Positions 1-8,848 are shown, numbered from the stretch's first letter. The stretch: DNA of 64,000 nt from Comamonas testosteroni TK102 (GCF_000739375.1 NZ_CP006704.1:868001-932000); one strand, 5' to 3'. The notes: generated by a model not told the origin, from the letters alone. Made by a program: numbers and translations.

Positions 1-1195
1 AGATGGAGAGAAACCGGTAGCTGTCCGGTACCAGGCGCTGGTAGAGCCAGATGGCAATCAGCTGCATCGCCAGCAGCATGGCCAGGAAGCTGGCGAAATT
101 GGTCAGAGCTCCCTTGCGGTCACGCCAGAGAAAATAGTTCAGCACGCCGCTATTGGTCCAGCGCAGGGTCTTGAAGCCCTGGATCACGATGCCGGTGATC
201 CAGCGGGACTTCTGTCGCACCGCCGCATTCAGCGTATCGGGGAAGAATTCCCGCACGCAGATGACGCTGGCTTCGCGCGCGCTGCGCCCGGGTCGGCGTG
301 GCTGGTCGGGATCGGCCGGCTGGTCCGCATCGTGCACGGGAAAGCGCACGAAGATCTCGCGCATGCCCAGCTGCTTGAGCCGGAAGCCGATGTCGTAGTC
401 CTCGGTCAGGCTCTGGGTGTCGAAGGCCACGCCGTCGCCGAGCTCCAGCAGCGCCGTGATGGCGCGGCGGCTGAAGCAGGTGCCGACGCCGGCGCTGGGC
501 ACCTGGCCCACCATGGCCTCGCGTACCACGATGTCCTTGGCATGCAGCTCGGCAAACTCGTCCAGGTAATGCCCGCCGGTGAATTCGCGCAGCGGTCGCT
601 CCAGGGGGTAGACCGGCAGCTGGATCAGATCCTTGCGATCCACGAGGAAATTGAACAGCCTCAGCTCCAGCTTGGACAGCACGTCTTCCGAGTCATGCAG
701 GATGAAGCCCGCAAACTCGATGCCCGAGCGCTGCTCGAACTGGAAGATGGCATCAAGCACATTGTTGAGGCAGTCGGCCTTGCTGGTCGGCCCGGGGCGG
801 GCGCAGACCACGCTGTGCACATTCGGGAAATGGGCTCTGACCTGCTCCACATCGGCATGGGTCTGGGGATCGTTGGGGTAGGTGCCGATGAAGATGTGGT
901 AGTTCTCGTAGTCCAGCGTGGTGGCTGCCAGCTGCGCCATCTTGCCGATCACGCCATGCTCCTGCCAGGCGGGCACCATGATGGCCAGCGGCTTCTCGTC
1001 CACGCCCAGCAAGGCCTTGTAATTCATCTGCTCATGGCGCGAGTACACGGTCACTGCACGCCAGGCGCGTCGCACCCAGTACATGAGGTCGATGAACAGG
1101 TCGTCCAGGCCGCTGATGAAAATCACCACGGCGATGACGATGGCGATGCTCTTGAGCACATAGAGGTAGGCGGTGAACAGGTCAAGCCAGGACAT
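1..1195 (-). CDS. nfrB: NfrB-like inner-membrane glycosyltransferase (C-terminus beyond window)
   Basis: Partial gene: the first 398 codons are present and the frame runs open off the left edge. The translation closely resembles E. coli NfrB, the inner-membrane protein needed for phage N4 adsorption. A membrane helix lies at about residues 14-31, followed by a cytoplasmic GT-A/GT2 domain with HDSED (168-171 region), TED (265-267) and the QKSRW processive-synthase motif (about 328-332), then more helices from about 366. In E. coli NfrB is described as a c-di-GMP-responsive synthase of the N4 glycan receptor using WecB-made UDP-ManNAc. The ATG lies inside the end of wecB (14 bp overlap), so translation is probably coupled. 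The expected C-terminal c-di-GMP-binding domain is outside the window. Confidence 0.9.
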   Translation of the reverse strand, partial: MSWLDLFTAYLYVLKSIAIVIAVVIFISGLDDLFIDLMYWVRRAWRAVTVYSRHEQMNYKALLGVDEKPLAIMVPAWQEHGVIGKMAQLAATTLDYENYHIFIGTYPNDPQTHADVEQVRAHFPNVHSVVCARPGPTSKADCLNNVLDAIFQFEQRSGIEFAGFILHDSEDVLSKLELRLFNFLVDRKDLIQLPVYPLERPLREFTGGHYLDEFAELHAKDIVVREAMVGQVPSAGVGTCFSRRAITALLELGDGVAFDTQSLTEDYDIGFRLKQLGMREIFVRFPVHDADQPADPDQPRRPGRSAREASVICVREFFPDTLNAAVRQKSRWITGIVIQGFKTLRWTNSGVLNYFLWRDRKGALTNFASFLAMLLAMQLIAIWLYQRLVPDSYRFLSI

Positions 1196-2363
1196 GGGGC
1201 GTCCTTTCCCTGGCTTGCTGTGCCAGACCTGCATGCTCGGGCCTAAGCATCTGCTGCAGTCTTTTTTCGGTGCGCTGCGCTGCAGTCCCGTCGCCGAACG
1301 GGTTGGAGCTGGCCTGCATGTGGCGATACGCGGCATCGTCATGCATCAGCTGGCGCACGGACTGCACGATCTTGCTCCTGTCTGCGCCCACCAGGGCGGC
1401 GCAGCCAGCTTCCAGAACTTCGGGGCGCTCGGTTTCGTCGCGCAACACCAGCACCGGCACCTTGAAGGTGGGTGCTTCCTCCTGCAGCCCGCCCGAATCG
1501 GTCAGCACCAGCCAGGCATCGGCCAGGGCCTGCTGCATGGCCAGATAGTCCAGAGGCTCCGTCAGCTTGATATTGGGCAGTCCGCCCAGCAGCCGATGGA
1601 CGGGCTCCTTGACCACCGGATTGAGGTGGACCGGGAACAGCACCGGCACCTGGGGAAACTCGCGCGCGATATCGGCAATGGCTTCGCACACATGGTCCAC
1701 ATCGGGGCCCCAGTTCTCGCGCCGGTGCATGGTGACCAGGATATGGCCTCGGCCCTGCATGCGGCGCTGGATGTGGTGATGCTGGCTGGCCCATAGCTGG
1801 GCATCGACGACGGTGTTGCCCGTCAGCTCGATATTTTCCGTGGCCACGTTTTCGCGCTCCAGCGCCTGCTGGGCTCTCAGCGTGGGGGCCAGATGCAGGC
1901 TGGCAATGCGCCCTATCATCTGCCGCAGACCTTCCTCGGGAAAAGGGCGGTGCAGGTTGTAGGTGCGCAGGCCGGCCTCGACATGGACGACCGGCACCTT
2001 GCGGTAGAAGCCGGCCAATGCCCCCTGGAAAGCACTCTCGGTGTCGCCCTGCACGATCACCGCCTCGCAGGCCGTTTCCATCAGCACGGATTCCAGTTGT
2101 GTGCGGCAGCCGGTGGCGAACTCCAGCAGCGAACTGCCTTGTCTTTGCAGCACATGGTCGGGCTGGATATGAAAGCACTCCAGCATCTGAGCGGCCATAT
2201 CGCCATGCTGGCCGGTGTGCAGCCAGATGGGCCTGGCCCATGGCGACTGCTTCAAGGCGTGGTAGACGGGGGCCAGCTTGATGATTTCAGGCCTGGTCCC
2301 GGACACGATGAGCAACTGTGCGATATCCGGCTGTGCGCGAAGAGTCCCGGAGTCCTGATTCAT
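1182..2363 (-). CDS. wecB: UDP-N-acetylglucosamine 2-epimerase (non-hydrolysing)
   Basis: Interconverts UDP-GlcNAc and UDP-ManNAc in the cytoplasm. The 393 residues match the usual length. Family motifs appear in order: GTRPEIIK (22-29), HTGQHGDM (49-56), QGDTES (105-110), HVEAGLRT (127-134), FPEEGLRQ (141-148), TGNTVVDA (181-188), MHRRENWG (212-219), the SGGLQEEAP substrate loop (290-298) and SNPFGDG near the end. The ATG is preceded by GGGAG at good spacing. It overlaps nfrB by 14 bp and follows glmM by about 160 bp on the same strand. Supplying UDP-ManNAc to NfrB is the most economical role; an enterobacterial-common-antigen role is unlikely because no wec cluster is nearby. Confidence 0.93.
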   Translation of the reverse strand: MNQDSGTLRAQPDIAQLLIVSGTRPEIIKLAPVYHALKQSPWARPIWLHTGQHGDMAAQMLECFHIQPDHVLQRQGSSLLEFATGCRTQLESVLMETACEAVIVQGDTESAFQGALAGFYRKVPVVHVEAGLRTYNLHRPFPEEGLRQMIGRIASLHLAPTLRAQQALERENVATENIELTGNTVVDAQLWASQHHHIQRRMQGRGHILVTMHRRENWGPDVDHVCEAIADIAREFPQVPVLFPVHLNPVVKEPVHRLLGGLPNIKLTEPLDYLAMQQALADAWLVLTDSGGLQEEAPTFKVPVLVLRDETERPEVLEAGCAALVGADRSKIVQSVRQLMHDDAAYRHMQASSNPFGDGTAAQRTEKRLQQMLRPEHAGLAQQARERTPHVLA

Positions 2364-2450
2364 GGCGTTCTCCCTTGAGTCAATCGGTAACAGACGTTTT
2401 CCATTCGTACCTGCTCAAAAATCATCTTTCACGCGCTGCTTTGGGTATGT

Positions 2451-2473
2451 CAGCCAGCTCCTCGTGCTGGCTG
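2451..2473. repeat. Inverted repeat between glmM and wecB
   Basis: An 8-bp perfect stem (CAGCCAGC / GCTGGCTG) with a 7-nt loop lies in the 162-bp gap between glmM and wecB. No T-run follows on either strand, so it is not a standard intrinsic terminator. It could be an mRNA-processing or partial-attenuation hairpin separating glmM expression from wecB-nfrB. Confidence 0.5.
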
Positions 2474-2525
2474 CGACCGGATCCGGCTTTCTCTATGGCA
2501 TGAGCGAAGCCGTCGCGTCGGCGGA

Positions 2526-3866
2526 CTAACCATCCCTGGCTGCGGAGACCAGCCGTTCGGCGCAGCGGCTGGCCTGATCGCCATCCTGTGCTTCCACCAT
2601 CACATGCAGCATCGGCTCCGTGCCGCTGTGCCGCACCAGAACCCGTCCGGTGGAGCCCAGCTCCGCCTCGACCTGCGCCTGTACCCGTGCCAGCAAGGCA
2701 TTGCTGCGCCAATCGCGCTCCGGCGGCAAGTGCACGTTGAGCAATGCCTGGGGATAGAGCTGCACCGGCAACAGCCATTGCGACAGCGTGCGGCCGGTGC
2801 GCACGCAGGCCTGCAATATCTGCAGCGCGTTGACCAGACCGTCGCCCGTGCTGTGCCGGTCAAGGATCAGCAGATGGCCAGAACCCTCGCCGCCGAAGGT
2901 CCAGCCCCGGCGGCTGAGCTCCTCGAGCACGTAGCGGTCACCGACCTTGGTACGCATGAAATCCACATCCAGCAGCCCGAAGGCCTGCTCCACGGCCATA
3001 TTCGTCATCAGCGTGCCGACCGCGCCCGCAATACTCTCGTCATGCTCCAGGCGATCCGCGACGACCAGGTACAGCAACTCGTCCCCGTTGTAGAGCCGCC
3101 CGGCCGCATCCACGACCAGCAGGCGATCGGCATCGCCATCCAGAGCGATGCCGAAATCCGCACCGCAACCCGAGACGGTGGTGGCCAGTAGTTCAGGGTG
3201 AGCGGCTCCTGCGCCCTGGTTGATATTCAGACCATCGGGAGCGCAGCCGATGGCTACCACCTCGGCGCCGAGTTCATGAAAGACCATGGGCGCAATCTGA
3301 TAGGCCGCGCCATGGCCTGCATCGACCACGATCTTCAGTCCGCGCAAGGTGAACGCATGGTCGCAGGTGCTCTTGCAGAACTCGATGTAGCGGCCGGCGG
3401 CGTCATCGAGGACCTGCGTTTTTCCGAGCGCGATCGCCGAGACCCAGTGCGGCTCGTCGAGCAGCATCTGCTCGACGGCCACTTCCCAGACATAGGGCAG
3501 CTTGGTGCCTTTGGCGCTGAAGAACTTGATGCCGTTGTCTTCGAAGGTGTTGTGGCTGGCGCTGATCACCACCCCCAGACTGGCCCGCAAGGCGCGTGTG
3601 AGGTAGGCCACGCCCGGTGTGGGCAGCGTGCCCACCAGCATCACATTCACTCCTGCGGAATTGAAGCCCGACACCAGCGCGCTTTCGAGCATATGGCCCG
3701 AGATGCGCGTGTCCTTGCCAATCAGCACGGTCGGGCGCTCTTCACTGCGGTGAAGCATCCGTCCGACCACATGGGCCAGGTGCAAGGCGAAGTCCGGCGT
3801 AATCGGGAAGTACCCAGCCCGCCCACGAATTCCGTCGGTACCGAAATATTGGCGTCTCATATCCAT
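2526..3866 (-). CDS. glmM: Phosphoglucosamine mutase (GlmM family)
   Basis: Converts glucosamine-6-phosphate to glucosamine-1-phosphate, the precursor of UDP-GlcNAc. The 446-residue protein has the N-terminal YFGTDGIRG motif, the phosphoserine loop ISASHN (catalytic Ser about 104), the metal loop DGDADR (about 243-248), GEGSGH in the sugar-binding loop and RHSGTEP near the C-terminus. I chose the ATG at 3866 because AGGTGA sits 5 nt upstream; an in-frame GTG nine bases earlier overlaps that Shine-Dalgarno. In this family the housekeeping glmM normally lies beside ftsH-folP, so this copy, leading a wecB-nfrB unit, may be a dedicated second copy. It could instead be the only glmM, or a related phosphohexomutase. 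Confidence 0.88.
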   Translation of the reverse strand: MDMRRQYFGTDGIRGRAGYFPITPDFALHLAHVVGRMLHRSEERPTVLIGKDTRISGHMLESALVSGFNSAGVNVMLVGTLPTPGVAYLTRALRASLGVVISASHNTFEDNGIKFFSAKGTKLPYVWEVAVEQMLLDEPHWVSAIALGKTQVLDDAAGRYIEFCKSTCDHAFTLRGLKIVVDAGHGAAYQIAPMVFHELGAEVVAIGCAPDGLNINQGAGAAHPELLATTVSGCGADFGIALDGDADRLLVVDAAGRLYNGDELLYLVVADRLEHDESIAGAVGTLMTNMAVEQAFGLLDVDFMRTKVGDRYVLEELSRRGWTFGGEGSGHLLILDRHSTGDGLVNALQILQACVRTGRTLSQWLLPVQLYPQALLNVHLPPERDWRSNALLARVQAQVEAELGSTGRVLVRHSGTEPMLHVMVEAQDGDQASRCAERLVSAARDG

Positions 3867-4603
3867 GATGATCACCTGCGCTTGAGTACGGTCATCGAGC
3901 GGGATGGCATTCCGATTCCGCCCATTGATTCAGAGGAATGTGGATTTAAAAATACTAAAACTATTGATTTATTTTTTTCATAGTTTCACTAATAAAAACA
4001 ATCCAAACAAGAACGCCGCGTAAAAAATAACATCTTTTTACGTTATGTATATCTGGAAGCTAAATTGGTTTTCTATTTACATGATTCAGGGTATGCACGT
4101 CAGGGCCGAAAAATGGCTTGCAATCAAGCCAGGCTTGGCCTGGCGAGGGTTTTCGAAGTCCTGACCGATGCGGTGTCCTGCCGCATGGCTGCCGTCCATG
4201 GTCGGTAACAGGGTTTCTGTTATCGGGCTGGCCGGACATGGACGATGGCCCCGTGCCTGACAGTTAATAAGTGCTGGCGTACTGGTTTCGATAAGAAACA
4301 AAAGCTGAAAGTCCTGAATTTCGAAGCCGGCTCTGGGTTTTCTGTTACTCAATTGGAAGCAGCAGGAATCGGTGAATCCCAATGCCCCTGGCCGGTTTCT
4401 GAACCTGCGTGTTTCCAATCGTTCAGAAAATGGCCTGTGATCGGGTGGCGATGCAATGGTGCCGGCCCGCTTTCCGGCCCGGACGGTTTGCGCGGTGTGC
4501 AATGCCTGCACGGCAGGGCTGCGCAAGGGGATGGATGTCCAGGGCGGAGGCGGGGCCGTGGTATCTTTGGCCCCCTTGTTCCTAGATATTCCGAGACTTG
4601 TCC
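3867..4603. promoter_or_regulatory. 737-bp divergent intergenic region with AT-rich core
   Basis: This is the control region between leftward glmM-wecB-nfrB and rightward hisF. Positions 3941-4080 are only about 25% G+C by my count, with A/T tracts, in a GC-rich window. That could be a promoter plus nucleoid-protein (H-NS/MvaT-like) binding zone for the glycan operon. No -35/-10 pair is convincing enough to place. The right half (4086-4603) is of normal composition, and the short open frames there overlap each other and show no recognisable protein. I see no gene here. Confidence 0.5.
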
Positions 4604-5404
4604 ATGCTTGCCAAACGCATCATTCCCTGCCTTGACGTGACCGGCGGCCGCGTGGTCAAGGGCGTCAATTTTCTGGAGCTGCGTGATGCGGGCGACCCGG
4701 TGGAGATTGCCGCGCGCTACAACGCCCAGGGTGCGGACGAGCTGACTTTCCTGGACATCACGGCCACCAGCGATGGCCGTGACCTGATCCTGCCCATCAT
4801 CGAGGCCGTGGCTTCGCAGGTCTTCATTCCGCTGACCGTGGGCGGTGGCGTGCGCAGCGTGGAAGATGTGCGCCGCCTGCTCAATGCCGGAGCCGACAAG
4901 ACCAGCTTCAACTCCGCAGCCATTGCCAACCCGGACACCATCAATGCCTGCAGCGACAAGTACGGCGCGCAATGCATCGTGGTGGCCATTGACGCCAAGC
5001 GCCGCACGCCCGAGGACGAGCAGCGCATCGGCCCCGGCGGCACGCCCATGGGGCCGGGCTGGGATGTGTACAGCCACGGCGGGCGCAAGAACGTGGGGCT
5101 GGATGTGGTGCGTTGGGCCGAGGAGATGGCCAGGCGCGGTGCCGGCGAGATCTTGCTGACCAGCATGGACAAGGACGGCACCAAGAGCGGCTTCGATCTG
5201 AAGCTCACGCGTGCCGTGGCCGATGCCGTGGCCGTGCCCGTGATCGCCTCGGGCGGTGTCGGCAATCTGGAAGATCTGGCCGATGGCGTGACCATTGGCG
5301 GCGCCGATGCCGTGCTGGCTGCCAGCATCTTCCACTACGGCGAGTACACCGTGCAGCAGGCCAAGGAATGCATGCGCGCACGCGGCATTCCCGTGCGTTT
5401 ATAA
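4604..5404 (+). CDS. hisF: Imidazole glycerol phosphate synthase, cyclase subunit
   Basis: With HisH this makes imidazole glycerol phosphate and AICAR from PRFAR in histidine synthesis. The 266-residue (beta/alpha)8 barrel has catalytic Asp11 in IPCLDV and Asp130 in VVAIDAKRR. The phosphate-binding TVGGGVRS and ASGGVG loops are intact. I placed the start at the ATG giving [12 protein letters not shown], the family norm; a TTG six bases upstream is in frame. hisI and hisE follow on the same strand. Unusually, hisH and hisA are not directly upstream: the glycan operon runs away on the other strand instead. Confidence 0.97.
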   Translation: MLAKRIIPCLDVTGGRVVKGVNFLELRDAGDPVEIAARYNAQGADELTFLDITATSDGRDLILPIIEAVASQVFIPLTVGGGVRSVEDVRRLLNAGADKTSFNSAAIANPDTINACSDKYGAQCIVVAIDAKRRTPEDEQRIGPGGTPMGPGWDVYSHGGRKNVGLDVVRWAEEMARRGAGEILLTSMDKDGTKSGFDLKLTRAVADAVAVPVIASGGVGNLEDLADGVTIGGADAVLAASIFHYGEYTVQQAKECMRARGIPVRL

Positions 5405-5411
5405 GATTATT

Positions 5412-5497
5412 TTGAGAGCGGCTTGCGCAGGGTACAAGCGGCTTTCCATATGTTTTGTGGTTGAAATAAGCTGCTGGCCTGCGCTGGCTGCTATACA
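5412..5497. repeat. Degenerate dispersed repeat (AGCTGCTTGCGC family)
   Basis: The hisF-hisI gap holds GCGGCTTGCGC and, further on, AAGCTGCTGGCCTGCGC followed by GGCTGCTAT. These resemble the short intergenic element seen in better form at 40509 and 60068. This copy is decayed. Confidence 0.35.
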
Positions 5498-5512
5498 AAA
5501 CAAAGGTCTGCA

Positions 5513-5902
5513 ATGAGCTGGCTGGATCAGGTCAAATGGGATGCGCAGGGGCTGGTGCCCGTGATTGCACAGGAGCAAAGCAGTGGCGACGTGGTCATGT
5601 TCGCCTGGATGAACCGCGAGGCACTGGAGAAGACCGCCGAGCTGGGGCGTGCCGTCTACTTCAGCCGCTCGCGCAACAAGCTGTGGTTCAAGGGTGAGGA
5701 GTCCGGCCATGTGCAGACCGTGCACGAGATGCGCATCGACTGCGACAACGACGTGGTTTTGCTCAAGATCACGCAAGAGGGGCATGATCCCGGTATCGCC
5801 TGCCATACCGGTCGCCACTCCTGCTTCTACAGCGTGTTCAAGGACGGACAGTGGCTGGCTGTCGATCCGGTCTTGAAAGATCCTGCTTCCATCTATAAAT
5901 AA
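5513..5902 (+). CDS. hisI: Phosphoribosyl-AMP cyclohydrolase
   Basis: Opens the adenine ring of phosphoribosyl-AMP in the third step of histidine synthesis. At 129 residues it is the single-domain form, with hisE separate. Metal-binding features are present: the CDND segment (Cys77, Asp78, Asp80) and the zinc ligands Cys97 and Cys104 in [11 protein letters not shown]. The stop is 4 bp before the hisE ATG, so the two are probably co-translated. Confidence 0.97.
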   Translation: MSWLDQVKWDAQGLVPVIAQEQSSGDVVMFAWMNREALEKTAELGRAVYFSRSRNKLWFKGEESGHVQTVHEMRIDCDNDVVLLKITQEGHDPGIACHTGRHSCFYSVFKDGQWLAVDPVLKDPASIYK

Positions 5903-5906
5903 AGTC

Positions 5907-6302
5907 ATGTCTGAACAAAACACCGCGTCGGTCGAGGGCGCACTGGCCCGTCTGGCCGCCGTGATCGAAAGCCGCAAGGTCGCCAATGGTGGTGACCCCG
6001 AAAAAAGCTATGTCGCGCGCCTGCTGCACAAGGGGCCCGACGCCTTTCTGAAGAAGATCGGCGAAGAGGCCACCGAAGTCGTGATGGCCGCCAAGGATGT
6101 CGATCATGGCGCGGACAAGGGCAAGATCCTCTATGAAGTGGCTGATCTGTGGTTTCACTCCATGATTGCGCTGTCGCACTACGGCCTGACACCCGCAGAG
6201 GTGGTGGCCGAGCTGGAGCGCCGCGAGGGCACCAGCGGTCTGGAGGAAAAAGCCCTGCGCAAGGCCCAGGAACGCGCTGCTCAGGAAGGGGCGGCCAAGT
6301 AA
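5907..6302 (+). CDS. hisE: Phosphoribosyl-ATP pyrophosphatase
   Basis: Hydrolyses phosphoribosyl-ATP to phosphoribosyl-AMP in the second histidine step. The 131-residue all-alpha protein belongs to the MazG-like superfamily. It has the [14 protein letters not shown] helix and a second acidic helix around [11 protein letters not shown]; both carry metal-binding carboxylates in this family. It sits 4 bp after hisI and 13 bp before the next gene. The alanine/glutamate-rich tail is normal for Burkholderiales. Confidence 0.96.
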   Translation: MSEQNTASVEGALARLAAVIESRKVANGGDPEKSYVARLLHKGPDAFLKKIGEEATEVVMAAKDVDHGADKGKILYEVADLWFHSMIALSHYGLTPAEVVAELERREGTSGLEEKALRKAQERAAQEGAAK

Positions 6303-6315
6303 CAAGGAAGCACGA

Positions 6316-6714
6316 ATGAATGACGATCGCGACATCATCGATGTAGGCCCCGGCGGCTCTGCCGAGGTCGAGGGCCTGAAGGCCTGGGGCTGGGTCAGCT
6401 ATCTGCTCCACCTGATCGTGGCCGTGGCCGCGGTGCTGCCGGGCGCGCAGGTCAGCGTGCTGCTGTTGCTGATTGCGGTTGTCATCGATCTGGTCAAGCG
6501 CGACGATGCGCGCGGCACCTGGCAGGAGAGCCATTTTTCCTGGCGTCTGCGCAGCGTGCTCTGGGCCATCGTGCTCTATGCGGTGACCTTCCCGTTCTTC
6601 CTGCTGGGCCTCCTGATCTTCAACCCTGCCTGGGTGTTGATCTCCATCTGGTTCCTCTACCGCATCGTCAGCGGCATGATCGCCATGAACAAGAATCGCG
6701 CGATCCGCTCCTGA
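6316..6714 (+). CDS. DUF4870-type small membrane protein
   Basis: A 132-residue integral membrane protein with about four helices (roughly 27-43, 46-64, 80-98, 100-118) and an acidic N-terminal tail. Its pattern fits the DUF4870/Tic20-like family, whose function is not established. It lies 13 bp after hisE and ends just before an intrinsic terminator, so it is the last gene of the his transcript. The position is probably a conserved operon accident; nothing in the sequence suggests an enzymatic role in histidine synthesis. Confidence 0.8.
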   Translation: MNDDRDIIDVGPGGSAEVEGLKAWGWVSYLLHLIVAVAAVLPGAQVSVLLLLIAVVIDLVKRDDARGTWQESHFSWRLRSVLWAIVLYAVTFPFFLLGLLIFNPAWVLISIWFLYRIVSGMIAMNKNRAIRS

Positions 6715-6734
6715 GCCGGTTTTGCCCGACATCG

Positions 6735-6768
6735 AAGCCCCCGCTTTACGGCCGGGGCTTTTTTGTTT
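6735..6768 (+). terminator. Intrinsic terminator after his operon
   Basis: AAGCCCC and GGGGCTT form a GC-rich stem followed by TTTTTGTTTT. It closes the hisF-I-E-DUF4870 transcript. Confidence 0.85.
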
Positions 6769-6958
6769 TGGCAAGCGGTTTTGCTGCACTGCAACAGATT
6801 CGGGCCGGCAGGCTGACACGGGTGCCGGGCCTGTGCAATGCTCGCGGTGCTGGATAAGCTGCGGAAATTGCGCAGATTCGCTGGATATGTCCGCTGTGCG
6901 TTCGCAGCGACAGTTCCAAGCCCCTTACCTGGTTCCTCAACCTTCACAGGATCGTGCC

Positions 6959-8002
6959 ATGGCTGCAGAGACTTCCCACACCCTCAACCTGGCCCTGCAG
7001 GGCGGGGGATCGCATGGCGCGCTGACCTGGGGCGTGCTGGATGCATTGCTCGACGATGACGGCCTGATCTTTGAAGGCATCAGCGGCACCAGTGCCGGTG
7101 CCATGAATGCCGTGGCGCTGGCCCATGGCTTCGCGCAGGCGGCTGCGCAGGAAAAGAATCTGGACGATGCCCGTTACCTCGGGCGTCAGCTGGCGCGCCA
7201 GTCTCTGCGCGAGCTGTGGGAGGGCGTGGGCACCATGGGCAGTGTGGGCAAGATGTTCTGGGCTGCACCGCTGCCGGGTAGCAAGCAGTTCATGGGGGTG
7301 CTCAACCAGTTTCTGTCGCCCTATCAGACCAATCCGCTCAATATCAACCCGCTGCGGCAGCTGCTCACACGGGTGGTGGATTTCGAGACGCTGGCCCATC
7401 CCGCTCATCCTGGCGTGGTGCCCAAGCTCTTCATCTGCGCCACCAACGTGCGCACGGGCGGCGGCAAGATCTTCAAGGGCGAGCAGGTGACGGCAGACGC
7501 CATCATGGCCTCGGCCTGCCTGCCGCAGCTGTTCAAGGCGGTGGAGATTGACGGAGAGTGCTACTGGGATGGCGGGTTCTCGGGCAATCCGGCCCTGTAT
7601 CCGCTGATCTACGAGACCCGGAGCCGCGACATCCTGCTGGTGCAGATCAATCCCAAGGAGTCCGATGTTTCGCCCGATACGGCCCGCGAGATCATGGACC
7701 GCATGAACGAGATCACCTTCAACGCCAGCTTGCTGGCCGAGCTGCGGGCCATCGAGTTCGTGGTCAAGCTGCTGGAGCAAAAGCGTCTGGACCCGGAGCG
7801 CTACAAGCATGTGCTGATGCACCGCATCGACGGCGGCTCGGTGCTCAAACCCTTTGGCGCCTCTAGCAAGGTGCGCGCAGACATGGGCATGGTGCGCAAG
7901 CTGTTCGAGCTGGGGCGCGAGCGCGGCCAGCAATGGCTGCAGCTCAACCGCGCGCACCTTGGCGTCAAGCAGACGCTGCGATTCAACGAGAATAGGGGAT
8001 AG
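6959..8002 (+). CDS. Patatin-like phospholipase
   Basis: A 347-residue lipid acyl hydrolase of the bacterial patatin family. It has the GGGSHG oxyanion motif (15-20), the nucleophile elbow GTSAG (Ser45) and the catalytic Asp in DGG (Asp204), giving an intact Ser-Asp dyad. No signal peptide or membrane helix is evident, so it is probably cytoplasmic. Its substrate is unknown. I chose the ATG at 6959, where the family motif begins about 14 residues in; the frame stays open upstream through the his terminator. It stands alone between the his terminator and the HIT gene, a position I would otherwise expect to be empty. Confidence 0.9.
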   Translation: MAAETSHTLNLALQGGGSHGALTWGVLDALLDDDGLIFEGISGTSAGAMNAVALAHGFAQAAAQEKNLDDARYLGRQLARQSLRELWEGVGTMGSVGKMFWAAPLPGSKQFMGVLNQFLSPYQTNPLNINPLRQLLTRVVDFETLAHPAHPGVVPKLFICATNVRTGGGKIFKGEQVTADAIMASACLPQLFKAVEIDGECYWDGGFSGNPALYPLIYETRSRDILLVQINPKESDVSPDTAREIMDRMNEITFNASLLAELRAIEFVVKLLEQKRLDPERYKHVLMHRIDGGSVLKPFGASSKVRADMGMVRKLFELGRERGQQWLQLNRAHLGVKQTLRFNENRG

Positions 8003-8099
8003 CCTCCGCAGGGGGCACGCCATTGCCTGCTTTCTGGCTTCCCGGGCCATGGGTAGGGCAGGGCGTCCGGAGTACTGAACCGTAGAGATACCAGAGACC

Positions 8100-8468
8100 A
8101 TGCACGACCACGATTACGACGCCAATTGCATTTTCTGCCGCATCGCCAAGGGGGAGATTCCTTCGCGCAAGGTCTATGAAGACGAGGAGCTGTTCGCCTT
8201 CCATGACATCCACCCCGGTGCGCCCGTGCACTTTCTGCTGATTCCCAAGAAGCACATCCGCTCCATGGCCCAGGTTGGCGCCGGGGATGCGCCCCTGCTG
8301 GGCCGCATGATGGCGCTGGCTCCCCAACTGGCGCTGGAGCAGGGCTGCAACCCTTATCCCGATGGCGGTTTCCGCATCGTGGTCAACACCGGCAGCGAAG
8401 GCGGCCAGGAAGTGCACCATCTGCACCTGCATGTCATGGGCGGTCCGCGCCCCTGGCTCAAGGGCTGA
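8100..8468 (+). CDS. hinT: HIT family protein (HinT-like purine nucleoside phosphoramidase)
   Basis: A 122-residue histidine-triad hydrolase. It has the N-terminal zinc-type CIFCRI motif with later histidines and the C-terminal triad HxHxH (His107, 109, 111) followed by VMGG. HinT proteins hydrolyse AMP-N phosphoramidates such as aminoacyl-adenylates. It sits about 120 bp upstream of tatA, and the his-HIT-tat order is common in Burkholderiales. The ATG at 8100 gives the expected N-terminus. Confidence 0.93.
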   Translation: MHDHDYDANCIFCRIAKGEIPSRKVYEDEELFAFHDIHPGAPVHFLLIPKKHIRSMAQVGAGDAPLLGRMMALAPQLALEQGCNPYPDGGFRIVVNTGSEGGQEVHHLHLHVMGGPRPWLKG

Positions 8469-8589
8469 TCAGGCGGCGCAGCGGGCCTGCACGCGGCGAT
8501 AGAGCTGTGCGCTGCAGGCTTTTTGGGTGATTGATTCGTATCTGTCACAAGCCCCGTCTAAAATGGTTTGCAATTTCTAGGAGATTCTC

Positions 8590-8826
8590 ATGGGCTCGTT
8601 TTCTATCTGGCACTGGGCGATCGTGCTGCTCATCGTGGTTCTGGTGTTCGGCACCAAGAAGCTCAAGAACATCGGCTCCGACCTGGGCGGCGCCGTCAAG
8701 GGCTTCAAGGACGGCATGAAGGACGGCGCGACTGACGCCGACGCCAACGCTGCGACCGGCCAAGTGGCCAACCAGCAGGCCGCCGAAAAGGCCACCATCG
8801 ACGTGGAAGCCAAGCAAAAGAGCTGA
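8590..8826 (+). CDS. tatA: Sec-independent translocase subunit TatA
   Basis: The pore-forming subunit of the twin-arginine translocase, which exports folded proteins across the inner membrane. Its 78 residues comprise an N-terminal helix (about 6-20), the [10 protein letters not shown] hinge and an amphipathic helix, then a charged tail. GGAG precedes the ATG at 8-9 nt. tatB follows after 22 bp and tatC about 155 bp later. A TCTAAAAT element upstream (about 8556-8563) could be the -10 of a tat promoter, but no good -35 is visible. Confidence 0.96.
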   Translation: MGSFSIWHWAIVLLIVVLVFGTKKLKNIGSDLGGAVKGFKDGMKDGATDADANAATGQVANQQAAEKATIDVEAKQKS

Positions 8827-8848
8827 TCGCGGCAGGACTGACATTTAG

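Noticed and set aside
332..1246. Long open frame on the plus strand at the left end
   Set aside because: It lies antisense to a clearly conserved glycosyltransferase and its translation is low-complexity His/Gln/Val-rich, as expected from the reverse of GC-rich coding DNA.
4086..4526. Possible small gene between glmM and hisF (146 residues, minus strand)
   Set aside because: No Shine-Dalgarno, no recognisable domain, mutually overlapping with a plus-strand frame; treated as non-coding.
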